Shown: in pieces, positions 1 to 8,008 of the stretch
Numbering within the stretch: position 1 is the stretch's first letter
Layout of the letters: the number at the start of each line of letters is the position of its first letter
NCBI GenBank assembly: GCA_023394955.1
Contig: JAEWZY010000069.1
Span: 1 to 31,142, forward strand
Origin: Bacillota bacterium
GTDB taxonomy: Bacteria > Bacillota > UBA4882 > UBA8346
Direction: 5' to 3'
DNA length: 31,142 bases
Notes under the pieces: model-generated
Database searches by the model: none
The model's input: the letters and a program-made list of their open reading frames with translations, nothing else
What the model was told of the DNA's origin: nothing
Translations under genes and position numbers: made by a program

Positions 1-201
1 ATCGGTTATTGCGGTGGGCGGCCATCTGATGTTTTTTGGGAAATGTATAACCTTTATGTGATGATGAACTTACATCGCAGATTAGCGTGGGCTTATCTTA
101 AACGGCCGTCGAGATTGCCGTCAAGGATAAAGATAGTTGAGGAGATAATAAAAGAGCATGATTTGAGATCGAATAAAGAGCCGGCTTGGTTTAGATATTA
201 A
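1..201 (+). CDS. 3' end of an unidentified protein, possibly kinase-fold
   Basis: An open frame runs from base 1 to a TAA at 199-201, giving the last 66 residues of a protein whose start lies outside the window. The visible part has a GYCGGRPSDVFWEMY stretch, then a basic, helical-looking tail ending in AWFRY. The aromatic, helix-rich tail resembles the C-terminus of aminoglycoside-phosphotransferase-like or CotS-like proteins, which would suit the CotS-like gene that follows, but the catalytic part is missing and I do not recognise the family securely. The frame is followed by a hairpin with a T run. Confidence 0.5.
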   Translation: MGYCGGRPSDVFWEMYNLYVMMNLHRRLAWAYLKRPSRLPSRIKIVEEIIKEHDLRSNKEPAWFRY

Positions 202-278
202 GCCAAGTGAAACAAGTTTTCTTATTCCGGGTGAATTTCCATCGGCATATCACGATAATTTTGGCAATTAAAAAGACG

Positions 279-305
279 AACCACTCTTTGAGGGGTTTTT
301 TTTTG
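279..305 (+). terminator. Probable rho-independent terminator
   Basis: AACCACT (279-285) pairs with AGGGGTT (291-297) around a 5-nt loop, with one A-G mismatch, and runs into nine consecutive T. It would end the transcript of the partial gene at the window start. The stem is short, so strength is uncertain. The rest of 202-581 holds no gene that I can see; it is AT-rich and carries the promoter-like box at 547-555. Confidence 0.55.
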
Positions 306-546
306 TAGTAAAAAAGGGTTTGCATGAATTTGGCGTTATAGCAATAAATCGGGATTTGAATCCCATCGTTATTAATTTCAAAGGGATTTTTTTTGAGCCC
401 AGGGGAAAAATCAATTGAATTCCTCTCTCGATTTGGGAATAGTTTGCGAGATATCGTTTTTAATAACTTTCAACCTGTTAGAACCTATAAAACTATGAAA
501 TCTTATTTCCAAGGCTTATAGCTTATTTCAAATGGACCGAAAAAAA

Positions 547-555
547 CATACAATA
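547..555 (+). promoter_or_regulatory. Candidate sigma-E/sigma-K type -10 box for the cotS-like operon
   Basis: CATACAATA matches the sigma-E -10 (CATACAAT) and the sigma-K -10 (CATANNNTA). Transcription would begin near 561, just before the AGAGGAG ribosome binding site at 566-572. No convincing -35 (AC or ATA at the right distance) is visible, so this rests on the -10 and its position. Confidence 0.4.
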
Positions 556-581
556 GTGTAACTAAAGAGGAGTGATTTACA

Positions 582-1685
582 TTGCCTGATAAAAGGAGAC
601 TTATTGCTCCCAATGAATGGTTGGATAAGGACGGATATGTGCCGCCGGAAGTGAAAACCTTGGCTGATCAGGCGCTAACTAATTACGAAATGACTGTCTT
701 TACCATGAAGTTAATCACGACCAAGCCTGATAAAGGCGGGGCCATTTGGCGGCTGGAAACCAGCAAAGGGACCCATAGTTTGAAGCTGCTGCACCGACAG
801 CCGGCTAGAAGCCTTTTTAGCATCGGCGCTCAAGATTACTTGTCCCGGCGGGGCGCGCGGGTTCCGGTCCTGGCGCAAACTAAAAACGGGAAGTTATATG
901 TGGAATTGGGCGCTAAATTATGGATTGTCAACACTTGGATTAAACCTTTGACCCAAGCTTCCAAGATTAATCCGGATGGCGCCGCCAAGCTCTGTTATGG
1001 ACTGGGCGAATTTCATAAGCTGTCTCGGGGTTACCGGCCGCCGATGGGGGCCGAAAAGCCGTCGCGTTTATCCCGCTGGCCGGAGTATTATAAGAAGATC
1101 ATTAATAAAATTAACTGGTTTGAAGTTTTGACCCAAGCATACCATGACGCCCCTGCCAGTTCTTATTTATTATCAGTGGTTGGCCGGTTTGAAAAACAAG
1201 CTAGAGATGGCTTGACCCGCCTCCAGCAATCGGCTTACGCCAAATTAGCGGCCCGCGGCGAGAAGTATTGGGGATTGGTCCATCAAGACTATGGTTGGTC
1301 CAACGGCCAGCTTGGCCAGGGCGGTGTCTGGATCATCGACCTGGACGGGGTAGCCTTTGATCTGCCCATCCGCGACCTGCGCAAGCTGATTACCAGTACC
1401 ATGGATGATTTGGGAGAATGGAAACTGAAATGGATTAAAGGGATGATCAGCGCTTATCATAAAGCGAACCCGATTGAACCTGAACTCTATGAAGTTCTCT
1501 TGATCGACTTGGCTTTTCCTAATGAATTTTACAAACATCTGAAAGAAATGTTTTATAACCCGGCCGCATTTCTAAATTCTAATACCGCGAGGCTGATAAA
1601 ACGATTAGTGAAATTGGAGGAGAGTAAGAGTTCGGCCCTGAAAGAATTGAGGGGCTGGAAAGGAGACCTAGCATGCAAGCCCTAA
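582..1685 (+). CDS. CotS-like spore coat protein, kinase-like fold
   Basis: The 367-residue protein has the aminoglycoside-phosphotransferase/choline-kinase layout of CotS-family spore coat proteins. The likely catalytic loop is GLVHQDYGWSN (H234, D236, N241), followed by the metal-binding WIIDLD (D253/D255) and the usual DLPIRDLRKLI helix. CotS proteins are found in the Bacillus inner coat, and some family members (CotH, HipA-like relatives) phosphorylate proteins or sugars; the substrate here is unknown. The start is TTG at 582, chosen because AGAGGAGTGAT lies 9 nt upstream and no better codon follows. Its 3' end overlaps the next gene by 13 bases, so the two are translationally linked. A CotS-like gene beside a GT4 gene recalls the Bacillus cotSA-cotS pair, here in reverse order. 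Confidence 0.8.
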   Translation: MPDKRRLIAPNEWLDKDGYVPPEVKTLADQALTNYEMTVFTMKLITTKPDKGGAIWRLETSKGTHSLKLLHRQPARSLFSIGAQDYLSRRGARVPVLAQTKNGKLYVELGAKLWIVNTWIKPLTQASKINPDGAAKLCYGLGEFHKLSRGYRPPMGAEKPSRLSRWPEYYKKIINKINWFEVLTQAYHDAPASSYLLSVVGRFEKQARDGLTRLQQSAYAKLAARGEKYWGLVHQDYGWSNGQLGQGGVWIIDLDGVAFDLPIRDLRKLITSTMDDLGEWKLKWIKGMISAYHKANPIEPELYEVLLIDLAFPNEFYKHLKEMFYNPAAFLNSNTARLIKRLVKLEESKSSALKELRGWKGDLACKP

Positions 1686-2809
1686 TGATTGTGACGGAAA
1701 AACTACCGGTACCCCCGGTTCATGGCGGAGCTATCCAAACCTATATTGCCGGAGTAGCTCCCCTACTCGCGAAAGACTACGATTTAACCATTCTCGGCCG
1801 AACCGATCCGGCTCTCCCCAAAAATGAAATCATTGGTAATATCAAGTACAAGCGGGTTCCCTGCGATGGCGATTTCAAAAAATACCGGCAGGAAGTAGTC
1901 AATTTTCTGAAGAACAAATCTTTTGACCTGATCCATATTTTTAACCGGCCCCGTATGGTAAAAGCCATCCGGGAAGTGGCTCCAAACTCCCGTATTATCC
2001 TGAGTATGCATAATGATATGTTCGACCCGGGAAAAATCACTCCCGCCGAAGCTGTCTTCGCCATTGATAATGTGGAGCGAATCATTAACATCAGCGATTA
2101 TGTCGGTAATACAATCAAAGAGATGTATCCTCAAGCCGAGAGTAAACTTGATACCATTTATTCCGGTGTTGATCTAGATCGTTTCCACCCGTCCACCTCG
2201 GAAGAGGCTCTTCGAATTCGCGAAGCGCTCCGCAAAAAATATCGCTTAACTTCAAAGAAGGTTATTTTATATGTGGGCCGTTTATCCATTAAAAAAGGGG
2301 TGGATATCCTGATCCGGGCCATTTTGGAACTGGCTAAAAATCATCCTGATATCGCGCTGGTCCTGGTCGGCAGCAATTGGTACGGGCAGAATAAGGTCAG
2401 CGACTATGTCGCCTACCTTCGTTCGCTGGCGAAACGTTCGCCGGCGCCGATCATCACTACCGGTTTTGTCAAACCGGAAGAGGTGCATCAATGGTTTTGG
2501 ACGGGGGATATCTTCGTTTGCCCGTCTCAATGGCAAGAACCGCTAGCTAGAGTCCACTACGAAGCTTTAGCCAGCGGGCTTCCAATCATAACCACCAATC
2601 GCGGCGGTAATCCGGAAATCATTCGCACTACTAATAAGTTGATCGTCGAGTCTCCCGAGGATCCTAAATCCTTTGCCAATAAAATCGCTGTTTTAATTAA
2701 TGATCCGCTTCTCTGTAAGCAAATGGGGGAGGAAGGCCGGAGGTTGGCGGAGCAGTTTTTCAGTTGGTCCCGAGTGGCTCGAGAGATCAGCCGCTTTTGG
2801 AACGGGTAA
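1673..2809 (+). CDS. GT4 glycosyltransferase, CotSA-like
   Basis: This 378-residue protein is a GT-B-fold, family 4 retaining glycosyltransferase. The N-terminal acceptor domain has the glycine-rich loop VHGGA (16-20). The C-terminal donor domain has YVGRLSIKKGVD (200-211) with the expected Arg203 and Lys208, and the E-x7-E pair E289 and E297 in QEPLARVHYEALASG. It should transfer a sugar from a nucleotide donor, probably in the mother-cell cytoplasm onto a coat component. The start ATG at 1673 lies 7 nt after AAAGGAG; ATG at 1685 is a weaker option. It is the second gene of the CotS-like operon and is followed by a strong hairpin. Donor and acceptor cannot be told from sequence. Confidence 0.85.
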   Translation: MQALMIVTEKLPVPPVHGGAIQTYIAGVAPLLAKDYDLTILGRTDPALPKNEIIGNIKYKRVPCDGDFKKYRQEVVNFLKNKSFDLIHIFNRPRMVKAIREVAPNSRIILSMHNDMFDPGKITPAEAVFAIDNVERIINISDYVGNTIKEMYPQAESKLDTIYSGVDLDRFHPSTSEEALRIREALRKKYRLTSKKVILYVGRLSIKKGVDILIRAILELAKNHPDIALVLVGSNWYGQNKVSDYVAYLRSLAKRSPAPIITTGFVKPEEVHQWFWTGDIFVCPSQWQEPLARVHYEALASGLPIITTNRGGNPEIIRTTNKLIVESPEDPKSFANKIAVLINDPLLCKQMGEEGRRLAEQFFSWSRVAREISRFWNG

Positions 2810-2859
2810 CTAAATTTGGTCAAATTTCAGATTATACCTTCAAATATTATATTTAAAAA

Positions 2860-2899
2860 ACCTCCGTCCGGCCGTTTATGGTTGGACGGAGGTATCTTT
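2860..2899. terminator. Bidirectional rho-independent terminator
   Basis: A 14-bp stem (2860-2873 with 2880-2893, core ACCTCCGTCC/GGACGGAGGT, two G-T wobbles) closes a 6-nt loop. On the plus strand it is followed by ATCTTTTTAT, on the minus strand by TTTTTTAAAT. It can therefore end both the CotS/GT4 operon and the minus-strand transcript coming from 3888. Confidence 0.85.
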
Positions 2900-2941
2900 T
2901 TATGGGTGACAAGGACGGGCAGGAAGATTTCACGTAGTATT

Positions 2942-3079
2942 TCAAGGTTCCCATAGTTTTACGGTTCCTACGACCTGTTCGGTGGTTCCTACGAGTTGCT
3001 CAACGATTCCTACGACCTGTTCGGTGGTTCCTACGGGTTGTTCAACGATTTCTGCGGGTTGTTCTATTATTTCTACCAA
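2942..3079 (-). CDS. Possible 45-residue heptad-repeat peptide, or gene remnant
   Basis: On the minus strand an open frame runs from a TTG (3079-3077), directly after an in-frame TAA, to TGA at 2944-2942. It reads through the 21-bp repeat array as heptads such as GTTEQVV and GIVEQLV. No ribosome binding site precedes the TTG. A stop in the upstream gene's frame and the TAA in this frame rule out a simple single-frameshift fusion to that gene. It may be the decayed tail of a neighbour rather than an expressed peptide. Confidence 0.25.
   Translation of the reverse strand: MVEIIEQPAEIVEQPVGTTEQVVGIVEQLVGTTEQVVGTVKLWEP
2963..3067. repeat. Tandem 21-bp minisatellite, five units
   Basis: Five contiguous 21-base units start at 2963, 2984, 3005, 3026 and 3047, each close to GGTTCCTACGACCTGTTCGGT. 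Units 1 and 3, and units 2 and 4, are more alike, giving a 42-bp higher-order period. A sixth, degenerate unit follows at 3068-3088 and a truncated one precedes at 2946-2962. Because 21 is a multiple of three, the array stays in frame when read as protein. Confidence 0.9.
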
Positions 3080-3090
3080 TTAGGCGACGA

Positions 3091-3888
3091 TTAGCCTTCA
3101 TCCTTTCGAGGGAAAGCATTTATTTCCACCATCGATCTCCAAGGACTAATTTTACTACAGGGACGGACGGTATACATCATGGTTTTTCCGAAATCAAGAG
3201 CAGTTTTGCCGTAGCGTTCGGCAATGGCCGGAGCCAGCAGGACCGAATTGACTCCGGCGGAGACTAAGGCCAGATCGAATCGGTATTTCCCAAGCTGCGC
3301 CAGTATATCCGGAATTTGTTTGTAATGAGTAAAATCAATACACCCGGCAATCCGTGGTTTTAGATAAGTATATTCGCGGGTGACTTTTTCGGCATAGGCT
3401 TCAGCCCATTTGGAAATGAGCAAGGTGCGGTAGCGGTGGATTATCTCCCAGAAAAGACGGTGCGATACCATTTTACGATTGACGAAAACATAACAAAGAT
3501 TCGACGGTTTTAAGTGAAAGCGTTCAAAGAGCTTATTGGTGAGTTCCCGTTTATATTTACTCGGCACGCTTACTTCATCATTTTTTTGACGGCAGATTCC
3601 AACCAGGTCGGCGCGGCGAATGGCCTTAACCATTTGATTGCGAAGGTTAAGATTGGGAAGGGTCACTCCTTTGCCGCGGCCGGTATCGGACTGTTTTACC
3701 CAATAAGAGTTTAAGACCTCTTTAGGGGTTAGCAAGATATTTTGGGCCAAGACGATGTTTTCTCCGTCGCCGATTCGGACCAATGAAAAAGGTTTTTTTT
3801 GTTTTAAGGCAATTTGAACCCGGTTTAAAACCTCGATTGTCGAAATTAGTCGGCGGTCGGGAATTGAGCTGATTGACAAATTGATCAT
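3091..3888 (-). CDS. GT-D fold (DUF1792-type) glycosyltransferase
   Basis: The 265-residue protein begins with a helical region and then FSLVRIGDGENIVLAQ (34-49), the hallmark of GT-D/DUF1792 glycosyltransferases; D41-G-E43 would be the D-x-E metal-binding motif. The middle has a YVFVNRKMVSHRLFWEII stretch, and the C-terminal half contains FDLALVSAGVNSVLLAPAIAERYGKTALDFG, a pattern of this family in which the last strand precedes a short basic tail. Such enzymes extend glycans on serine-rich or surface proteins. The ATG at 3888 sits directly after AAGGA; TTG at 3879 has better spacing (about 9 nt) and may be the true start. The gene stands alone on its strand, with the 21-bp repeats just after its stop. 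Confidence 0.7.
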   Translation of the reverse strand: MINLSISSIPDRRLISTIEVLNRVQIALKQKKPFSLVRIGDGENIVLAQNILLTPKEVLNSYWVKQSDTGRGKGVTLPNLNLRNQMVKAIRRADLVGICRQKNDEVSVPSKYKRELTNKLFERFHLKPSNLCYVFVNRKMVSHRLFWEIIHRYRTLLISKWAEAYAEKVTREYTYLKPRIAGCIDFTHYKQIPDILAQLGKYRFDLALVSAGVNSVLLAPAIAERYGKTALDFGKTMMYTVRPCSKISPWRSMVEINAFPRKDEG

Positions 3889-4030
3889 TCCTTTTTAAGC
3901 TACTTAGAAAAATATATTTAAGTAGGTCCTGACTTTAGCGTAGACCTTTCTCTTGCTCTCCCCGGCGCGGGTAGAGTAACCGATGGCTTCGCAATCCAAA
4001 ATCTTTTAAAGAGCATCGGCTAGGGTACTC

Positions 4031-4849
4031 TTAATTCACTAGCGCCGTTTGCTGGTTTTCTAGTTGAATATTACTTAATAAATCTTTTATTTCCGCTATC
4101 TGTTGTTCGGGGTAACCGAATTTACGCATAATCTCCGCTTCTTCCGGGCCGATGGCAAAGGATTTTTTCCAATCTTCGAACCCGGCCCGTTTATCCTTCA
4201 TTTTGACATAAAAGAGTTTCCAAGCCCCATATAGCGGATCCGATTCCCTGGTCCGGCCGAGGCTGGCACAGATATGGGAGGTAAGGTAGGCTTTTTTTAA
4301 GCCTAATTGGTTCGCTTTCCGCTCGTAATAACGTTCCCCAACACCGTAAAGGGGGAGGTTCTTCATGACAAAATGGGATTGCCATAAGCTTTTTTTAATC
4401 ATCATGCACCAAAAGAGAATAGTTTCGCGGCGAAACTCCAAACTATAACTGCGTTTAACCGACTGTTGTTTTCGTTCCGATTTTACAGCCGACGGTTTTA
4501 AGGCGACATACGCCAATTTGGGTTGATCGGTCAAAGCTTGATACATTGCCTGAATCCAATTTTTATTGGGAACAATGACGTCATCATCTAATTTAATGAT
4601 ATATCGTCCCCGGGAATGTTCCGCGCCAAATTGAAAACCCGGCATACAACCGATGTTTTTACCGGGATCGAGTACTCGGACGCGGGGATGCCGGTATTTT
4701 TTTAAGAACTGTAAAACGTCTGGATAAGGAGGGTGATTATTGATTAATAAGATCTCAGTTTTTTTGTCAGTGGTATTTAAGGCCGCTTCTAAACATTTTC
4801 TAATTAGGGTAAGAGTATTATAACAGTTGATAATCACCGAAAATGTCAT
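4031..4849 (-). CDS. GT2 family glycosyltransferase
   Basis: This is a GT-A-fold, family 2 enzyme of 272 residues. It starts with MTFSVIINCYN, then the nucleotide-binding strand EILLINNH (32-39), the conserved loop PGKNIGCMPGFQFG, and the metal-binding acidic cluster KLDDDV (DDD at 88-90). I chose ATG at 4849 because AAAGGATGATC lies 8 nt upstream and because the protein then begins exactly at the first beta strand; the longer frame to 4951 adds 34 residues without family character. It is probably a spore-surface or envelope glycosyltransferase like its neighbours. The donor sugar is not predictable. The 142 bases between it and the GT-D gene (3889-4030) hold no gene and no clear terminator. 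Confidence 0.75.
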   Translation of the reverse strand: MTFSVIINCYNTLTLIRKCLEAALNTTDKKTEILLINNHPPYPDVLQFLKKYRHPRVRVLDPGKNIGCMPGFQFGAEHSRGRYIIKLDDDVIVPNKNWIQAMYQALTDQPKLAYVALKPSAVKSERKQQSVKRSYSLEFRRETILFWCMMIKKSLWQSHFVMKNLPLYGVGERYYERKANQLGLKKAYLTSHICASLGRTRESDPLYGAWKLFYVKMKDKRAGFEDWKKSFAIGPEEAEIMRKFGYPEQQIAEIKDLLSNIQLENQQTALVN

Positions 4850-5213
4850 GCGGATCATCCTTTCCGGGATAAAAATCCTCTCTATACAGGATGAAGTAGA
4901 ATTTTTAACCATGATTTGCGAAAGCCGAAATGTTATCAGCTCACTTTTCACTTCATCCTATTACACAGTCTACGGAGGGATTTAAGTTACTGTGTCGTGC
5001 CGGAGTCATAAATACAAGCTCAAGGGGAAAAGTGTAAAGTAAGATTGTGAGTCGGGCACATTATATCGTAAATAGGTGGCTCTAGATGAGATTGGAACAT
5101 ATCATATAGTGATTTTGAAGTTTTCTAAAAAATGCTCGACAATTATTAATTTTACTTTGTAATTATAAGATTTTAAGAAAAAGCGGAACACTATTACTCA
5201 TTTTAATTCTAAA

Positions 5214-5240
5214 ACCAGATCCCTTGCCCTTCATAAGGTA
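5214..5240 (+). promoter_or_regulatory. Candidate sigma-K-type promoter of the cgeB-like gene
   Basis: AC at 5214-5215 and CATAAGGTA at 5232-5240 are 16 nt apart, which fits the sigma-K pattern AC-N16/17-CATANNNTA. The leader to the start at 5392 would be about 145 nt. The short consensus makes a chance match possible. Confidence 0.4.
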
Positions 5241-5305
5241 AACTACCATCCTTCGCGGGATTGTTTAGGAGTTGCAACGTTTAACTAATACCCTTTAAGG
5301 GATAG

Positions 5306-5376
5306 GGTCGCTATTAGACTTCTATGTCCTACGCGGCCTTCGTCCTATTCTGGGAAACAGGTCGCTTTTAGACATC
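5306..5376 (+). repeat. Imperfect direct repeat in the cgeB-like leader
   Basis: GGTCGCTATTAGACTTC (5306-5322) recurs as GGTCGCTTTTAGACATC (5360-5376), 54 bases apart with two differences. The second copy directly abuts the ribosome binding site (AAGGGGGAG, 5378-5386), so it could matter for translation or protein binding. No function can be read from it. Confidence 0.6.
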
Positions 5377-5391
5377 AAAGGGGGAGCTATT

Positions 5392-6498
5392 TTGCGAGTT
5401 TTATTTGTAGATTCCGGCGCTTTAGGTTTCCATCTGCGTTATGCTTATGATATCTATACCTCATTAACGAATGACTTTCGTTGCTTGGTTCGTCAAGTCC
5501 ATCCCCAGAACTTGTTACATAAAACTATCAGGGATTATCGTCCGGATATGTTACTAGTGGTTCATGGATCGCGCACTCCAATGCAGCTGGTCCGTTACGC
5601 TAGGTCCCTGGGGATTACCACAGTCTTATGGCTGGTGGAGGATCCTTACGAGATTGATTTTCACCGAGGATCTATGGTCAATGCTTTTGATTTTGTCTTT
5701 ACCAATGAACGGCAGGCGGTATATGAATATTCTCATCCCAGGGTCACTTATTTGCCGTGGTGCTGCAATCCGCGGATTCATAAAAAAATGAATGTTACAG
5801 ACACTTACCGGAGCGACCTTTGTTTCGTCGGGATGGGTTTTCCCAATCGGGTTCAGATTTTAAACTCAATCGCGCCTTTTTTAAAACATTTGAATGTTAA
5901 ATTAATCGGGGAGTGGAACCGGTGGGAGAAATTACACCCGGATTTACGGGATTTTGTCCTTCCGGTAGTCAATGATTTTAGGGAGGTCTTGAAATATTAC
6001 AACGGCGCCAAGATCAACCTTAATATTCACCGGGATCCGATCAACCCGCCCTCCGGCAATACTCAGGGAGTTATGGCAACCAGCCCCAATGATCGCGCTT
6101 TTGCCATTGCCGGTTGCGGCGGTTTTCAAATGGTAGACCGGCTCCGGCCGGATCTTTGGGATTGTTTTCAGGATGAGAAAGAAATGATCAGTTTTTCCGA
6201 CCCCGATGACTTAGCTCGCAAAATCGAATCATATCTTTCCAAACCGGAATTGAGATTCTTAATTGGCGGCGAATCACAGAATAGAGTTTACCGGGACCAC
6301 ACTTACAAACATCGCCTCGGAGAGATCTTTCAACAAATTCGGAACTTCAAGCCGGGCAACGTTAGTAGGATTATCCCTAAACCGAAACATCACCAAACCA
6401 CCTTTTTTTATCAAGGTCAAGCAAACCCTTCATGGCCCCGGAGCCAAGCTGTAGTGAGTAACAGTAAGGAATTTCGTTCCTATAACCGTTATAATTAA
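5392..6498 (+). CDS. CgeB-like glycosyltransferase (spore maturation family)
   Basis: The 368-residue protein resembles CgeB, a sporulation protein made late in the mother cell and linked to the outermost glycan layer of Bacillus spores. The N-terminal Rossmann-like half has MRVLFVDSG and the conserved TVLWLVEDPYEIDF around residue 84. The C-terminal half has NINLNIHRDP-type strands, AIAGCGGFQMVDR and then DPDDLARKIESYL followed by a YRDHTYKHRL-type end, all hallmarks of the PF13524 glycosyltransferase domain. The start is TTG at 5392, 5 nt after AAGGGGGAG. The gene runs head-on into the minus-strand GT2 operon, sharing the four bases TTAA as both stop codons, with no terminator between them. 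The last 40 residues are basic and histidine-rich. Confidence 0.8.
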   Translation: MRVLFVDSGALGFHLRYAYDIYTSLTNDFRCLVRQVHPQNLLHKTIRDYRPDMLLVVHGSRTPMQLVRYARSLGITTVLWLVEDPYEIDFHRGSMVNAFDFVFTNERQAVYEYSHPRVTYLPWCCNPRIHKKMNVTDTYRSDLCFVGMGFPNRVQILNSIAPFLKHLNVKLIGEWNRWEKLHPDLRDFVLPVVNDFREVLKYYNGAKINLNIHRDPINPPSGNTQGVMATSPNDRAFAIAGCGGFQMVDRLRPDLWDCFQDEKEMISFSDPDDLARKIESYLSKPELRFLIGGESQNRVYRDHTYKHRLGEIFQQIRNFKPGNVSRIIPKPKHHQTTFFYQGQANPSWPRSQAVVSNSKEFRSYNRYN

Positions 6499-7283
6499 CG
6501 GGGATCTCCGGGATAGATCGGCTGGTCGCTTTCGAATAGTCCGTCCCAGCCATAACGGCTTAATTCATCGGCCCATTTCCGGTTGAAATGTTGATAACTT
6601 AAATCCGCCAGTTTCCGGCATTCATCAGGATTGCTCCGATTAAAGGAAACATGAACTAAATGCCGGATTAGCACATCCCGGGCCACCCGAAGCTGGTGAC
6701 CGGCCCGGCGAACCCGGAGCGATAGATCGAAATCATCGGCTCCAAGAGGCATTTGTTCGTCTAAAAGCCCGATTTTTTCGATTAACCGCCGGTCAAACAG
6801 GATTAAACAACCGATTAAAAATTTGGCCGGTTCCGACTGCCGGTGGTATATTGCGGCAAACTTGCGAGCGGCGGCTGAAAGGTTACTTGGGTAATTCAGC
6901 AAACCAGGGAATTGGCGTCCTCCGATGCCGATTCCTTTCGGTCCTACTACCAGGGTCTGGGAGTTGTGGCGGAGATGCCAAGCCATCCGATCCAGCCAGC
7001 CGTAAGGGACTAGAACATCCGGGTTCATTGTTACCAATAGCTCCCCTTGGGCCATTGCAATTCCTTGATTACAAGCTTTAGTAAATCCAAAATTTGATTG
7101 ATTAATAACAGCTCGAACTGTAGGGTTGTTTAATTTTTCTAAAAATTCCACCGAACCGTCAAGGGAATGATTATCAACGATAATAATTTCAAATGGGGGA
7201 GAGGTATTGGCGGTCAGGCTGTCAATACAAGGTTTAAGCGCTGGTTTGGAATTATAGCTTACAATAATGATGCTTGTTTTCAT
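6495..7283 (-). CDS. GT2 glycosyltransferase, rhamnosyltransferase-like
   Basis: This 262-residue GT-A enzyme shows TSIIIVSYNS (3-12), FEIIIVDNHSLDGS (31-44), the loop NFGFTKACNQGI (64-75) and the acidic NPD motif (87-89) in place of DxD. Toward the C-terminus the LGADDFDLSLRVRRAGHQL segment supplies the usual acceptor-side acidic residues. This pattern is typical of the WbbL/rhamnosyltransferase-like GT2 branch, though the sugar cannot be assigned. The ATG at 7281-7283 overlaps the stop of the gene upstream (ATGA), so it is translationally coupled as the third gene of a minus-strand operon. Its stop codon overlaps that of the convergent CgeB-like gene. Confidence 0.8.
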   Translation of the reverse strand: MKTSIIIVSYNSKPALKPCIDSLTANTSPPFEIIIVDNHSLDGSVEFLEKLNNPTVRAVINQSNFGFTKACNQGIAMAQGELLVTMNPDVLVPYGWLDRMAWHLRHNSQTLVVGPKGIGIGGRQFPGLLNYPSNLSAAARKFAAIYHRQSEPAKFLIGCLILFDRRLIEKIGLLDEQMPLGADDFDLSLRVRRAGHQLRVARDVLIRHLVHVSFNRSNPDECRKLADLSYQHFNRKWADELSRYGWDGLFESDQPIYPGDPR

Positions 7284-8008
7284 AAAATATTGGCCAACCT
7301 TTCACCGGTCCATTGCTTTAAGCGGGGAGGCGCGATAATTGAGCGATAATGAGCGGCAGGACAAAACTGACCTTGGGGATCTAGAGTCAAGTAGCTTTGA
7401 AATTTGCGGAAGAGATCCTCTTGATGGACATAACCCAGATGAAGCAGGCGGACCCTGGAAATCCCGGCCGGACGTTGATAACATTCGATGGGGAACCGTC
7501 CGCAATGAAGCCTGCGACTGGGCCAATGATAAACAAGGTTTTTTTGAAAACGATAAAGGCAGGTGGCTTTAGCAAGGGCCGGATCCCATAGACCGTCAAC
7601 CCGATAATTAATTAAATCACCCCAAAAATGATATATTGTAAAACAAACCAGGTCAAACCGGTTTTCTCCGGTCAAAAGACGGATTTCCCGGCTGATTCCG
7701 GATTCAAAGACTTCATCGGCGTCAATGGCGATGATCCATCCGGGTTCGAGTTCTACCGTCATTTCCCAAAGCTTCCGGCGGAGGGCCGCTTCATCGGTCC
7801 TAAATAAAGGTTCTGCTAAACGATGGTAGCGGATGACGCCGGAATGGTTCCGGCAAAGCTCGGGGGTTTCATCAGTAGAGGCGTCATCCAGAATGATGAT
7901 TCCATCCACAAATTCGCTCAACCGGTTTAATACGGCTGTTAAATAACGGCCGGCTTCATTATGTACCGGCAACATCGCCAGTAAGGGCCTCTCCGTATAC
8001 GGTTTCAT
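7280..8008 (-). CDS. GT2 glycosyltransferase
   Basis: The 242-residue protein begins RPLLAMLPVHNEAGRYL, then has GIIILDDASTDETPEL (36-51) and the metal-binding IAIDADEVFE (DAD at 96-98), the layout of WaaE/SunS-like GT2 enzymes. The later part contains FYHFWGDLINYRVDG-like aromatic sequence and GRFPIECYQRP, typical of acceptor-binding regions. It is the middle gene of three, overlapping the upstream gene by 50 bases and the downstream one by 4. ATG at 8008 has GGAAGGA about 11 nt upstream; ATG at 7975 would shorten the overlap to 17 bases but removes part of the first strand. Acceptor and donor are unknown. Confidence 0.8.
   Translation of the reverse strand: MKPYTERPLLAMLPVHNEAGRYLTAVLNRLSEFVDGIIILDDASTDETPELCRNHSGVIRYHRLAEPLFRTDEAALRRKLWEMTVELEPGWIIAIDADEVFESGISREIRLLTGENRFDLVCFTIYHFWGDLINYRVDGLWDPALAKATCLYRFQKNLVYHWPSRRLHCGRFPIECYQRPAGISRVRLLHLGYVHQEDLFRKFQSYLTLDPQGQFCPAAHYRSIIAPPRLKQWTGERLANIL

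Larger units (their letters stand above)
4850..5391. other. 542-base intergenic region without a gene
   Basis: No convincing coding frame crosses this stretch, which separates the divergent GT2 and CgeB-like genes. It holds the ribosome binding site of the GT2 gene, CATANNNTA boxes at 5098-5106 and 5232-5240 on the plus strand, and a 17-base imperfect direct repeat (5306-5322 and 5360-5376, 15 of 17 identical) that would lie in the leader of the CgeB-like gene. No terminator is evident. Confidence 0.7.

Noticed and set aside
2963..3067. Possible CRISPR array
   Set aside because: The 21-bp units are contiguous with no spacers and drift gradually, and no cas genes are nearby; it is a tandem minisatellite.
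4850..4951. Longer N-terminus for the GT2 protein at 4031-4849
   Set aside because: The 34 extra residues precede the first conserved strand, and the ribosome binding site AAAGGATGATC sits inside them, directly before the chosen ATG.
5098..5106. CATATCATA as the promoter -10 of the cgeB-like gene
   Set aside because: It fits CATANNNTA but would give a leader near 280 nt; the box at 5232-5240 is closer and has AC at 16 nt.
7339..7572. Several plus-strand frames of 60-77 codons inside the GT2 operon
   Set aside because: They are antisense to genes with clear GT2 motifs and have no start signals; they look like codon-bias shadows.
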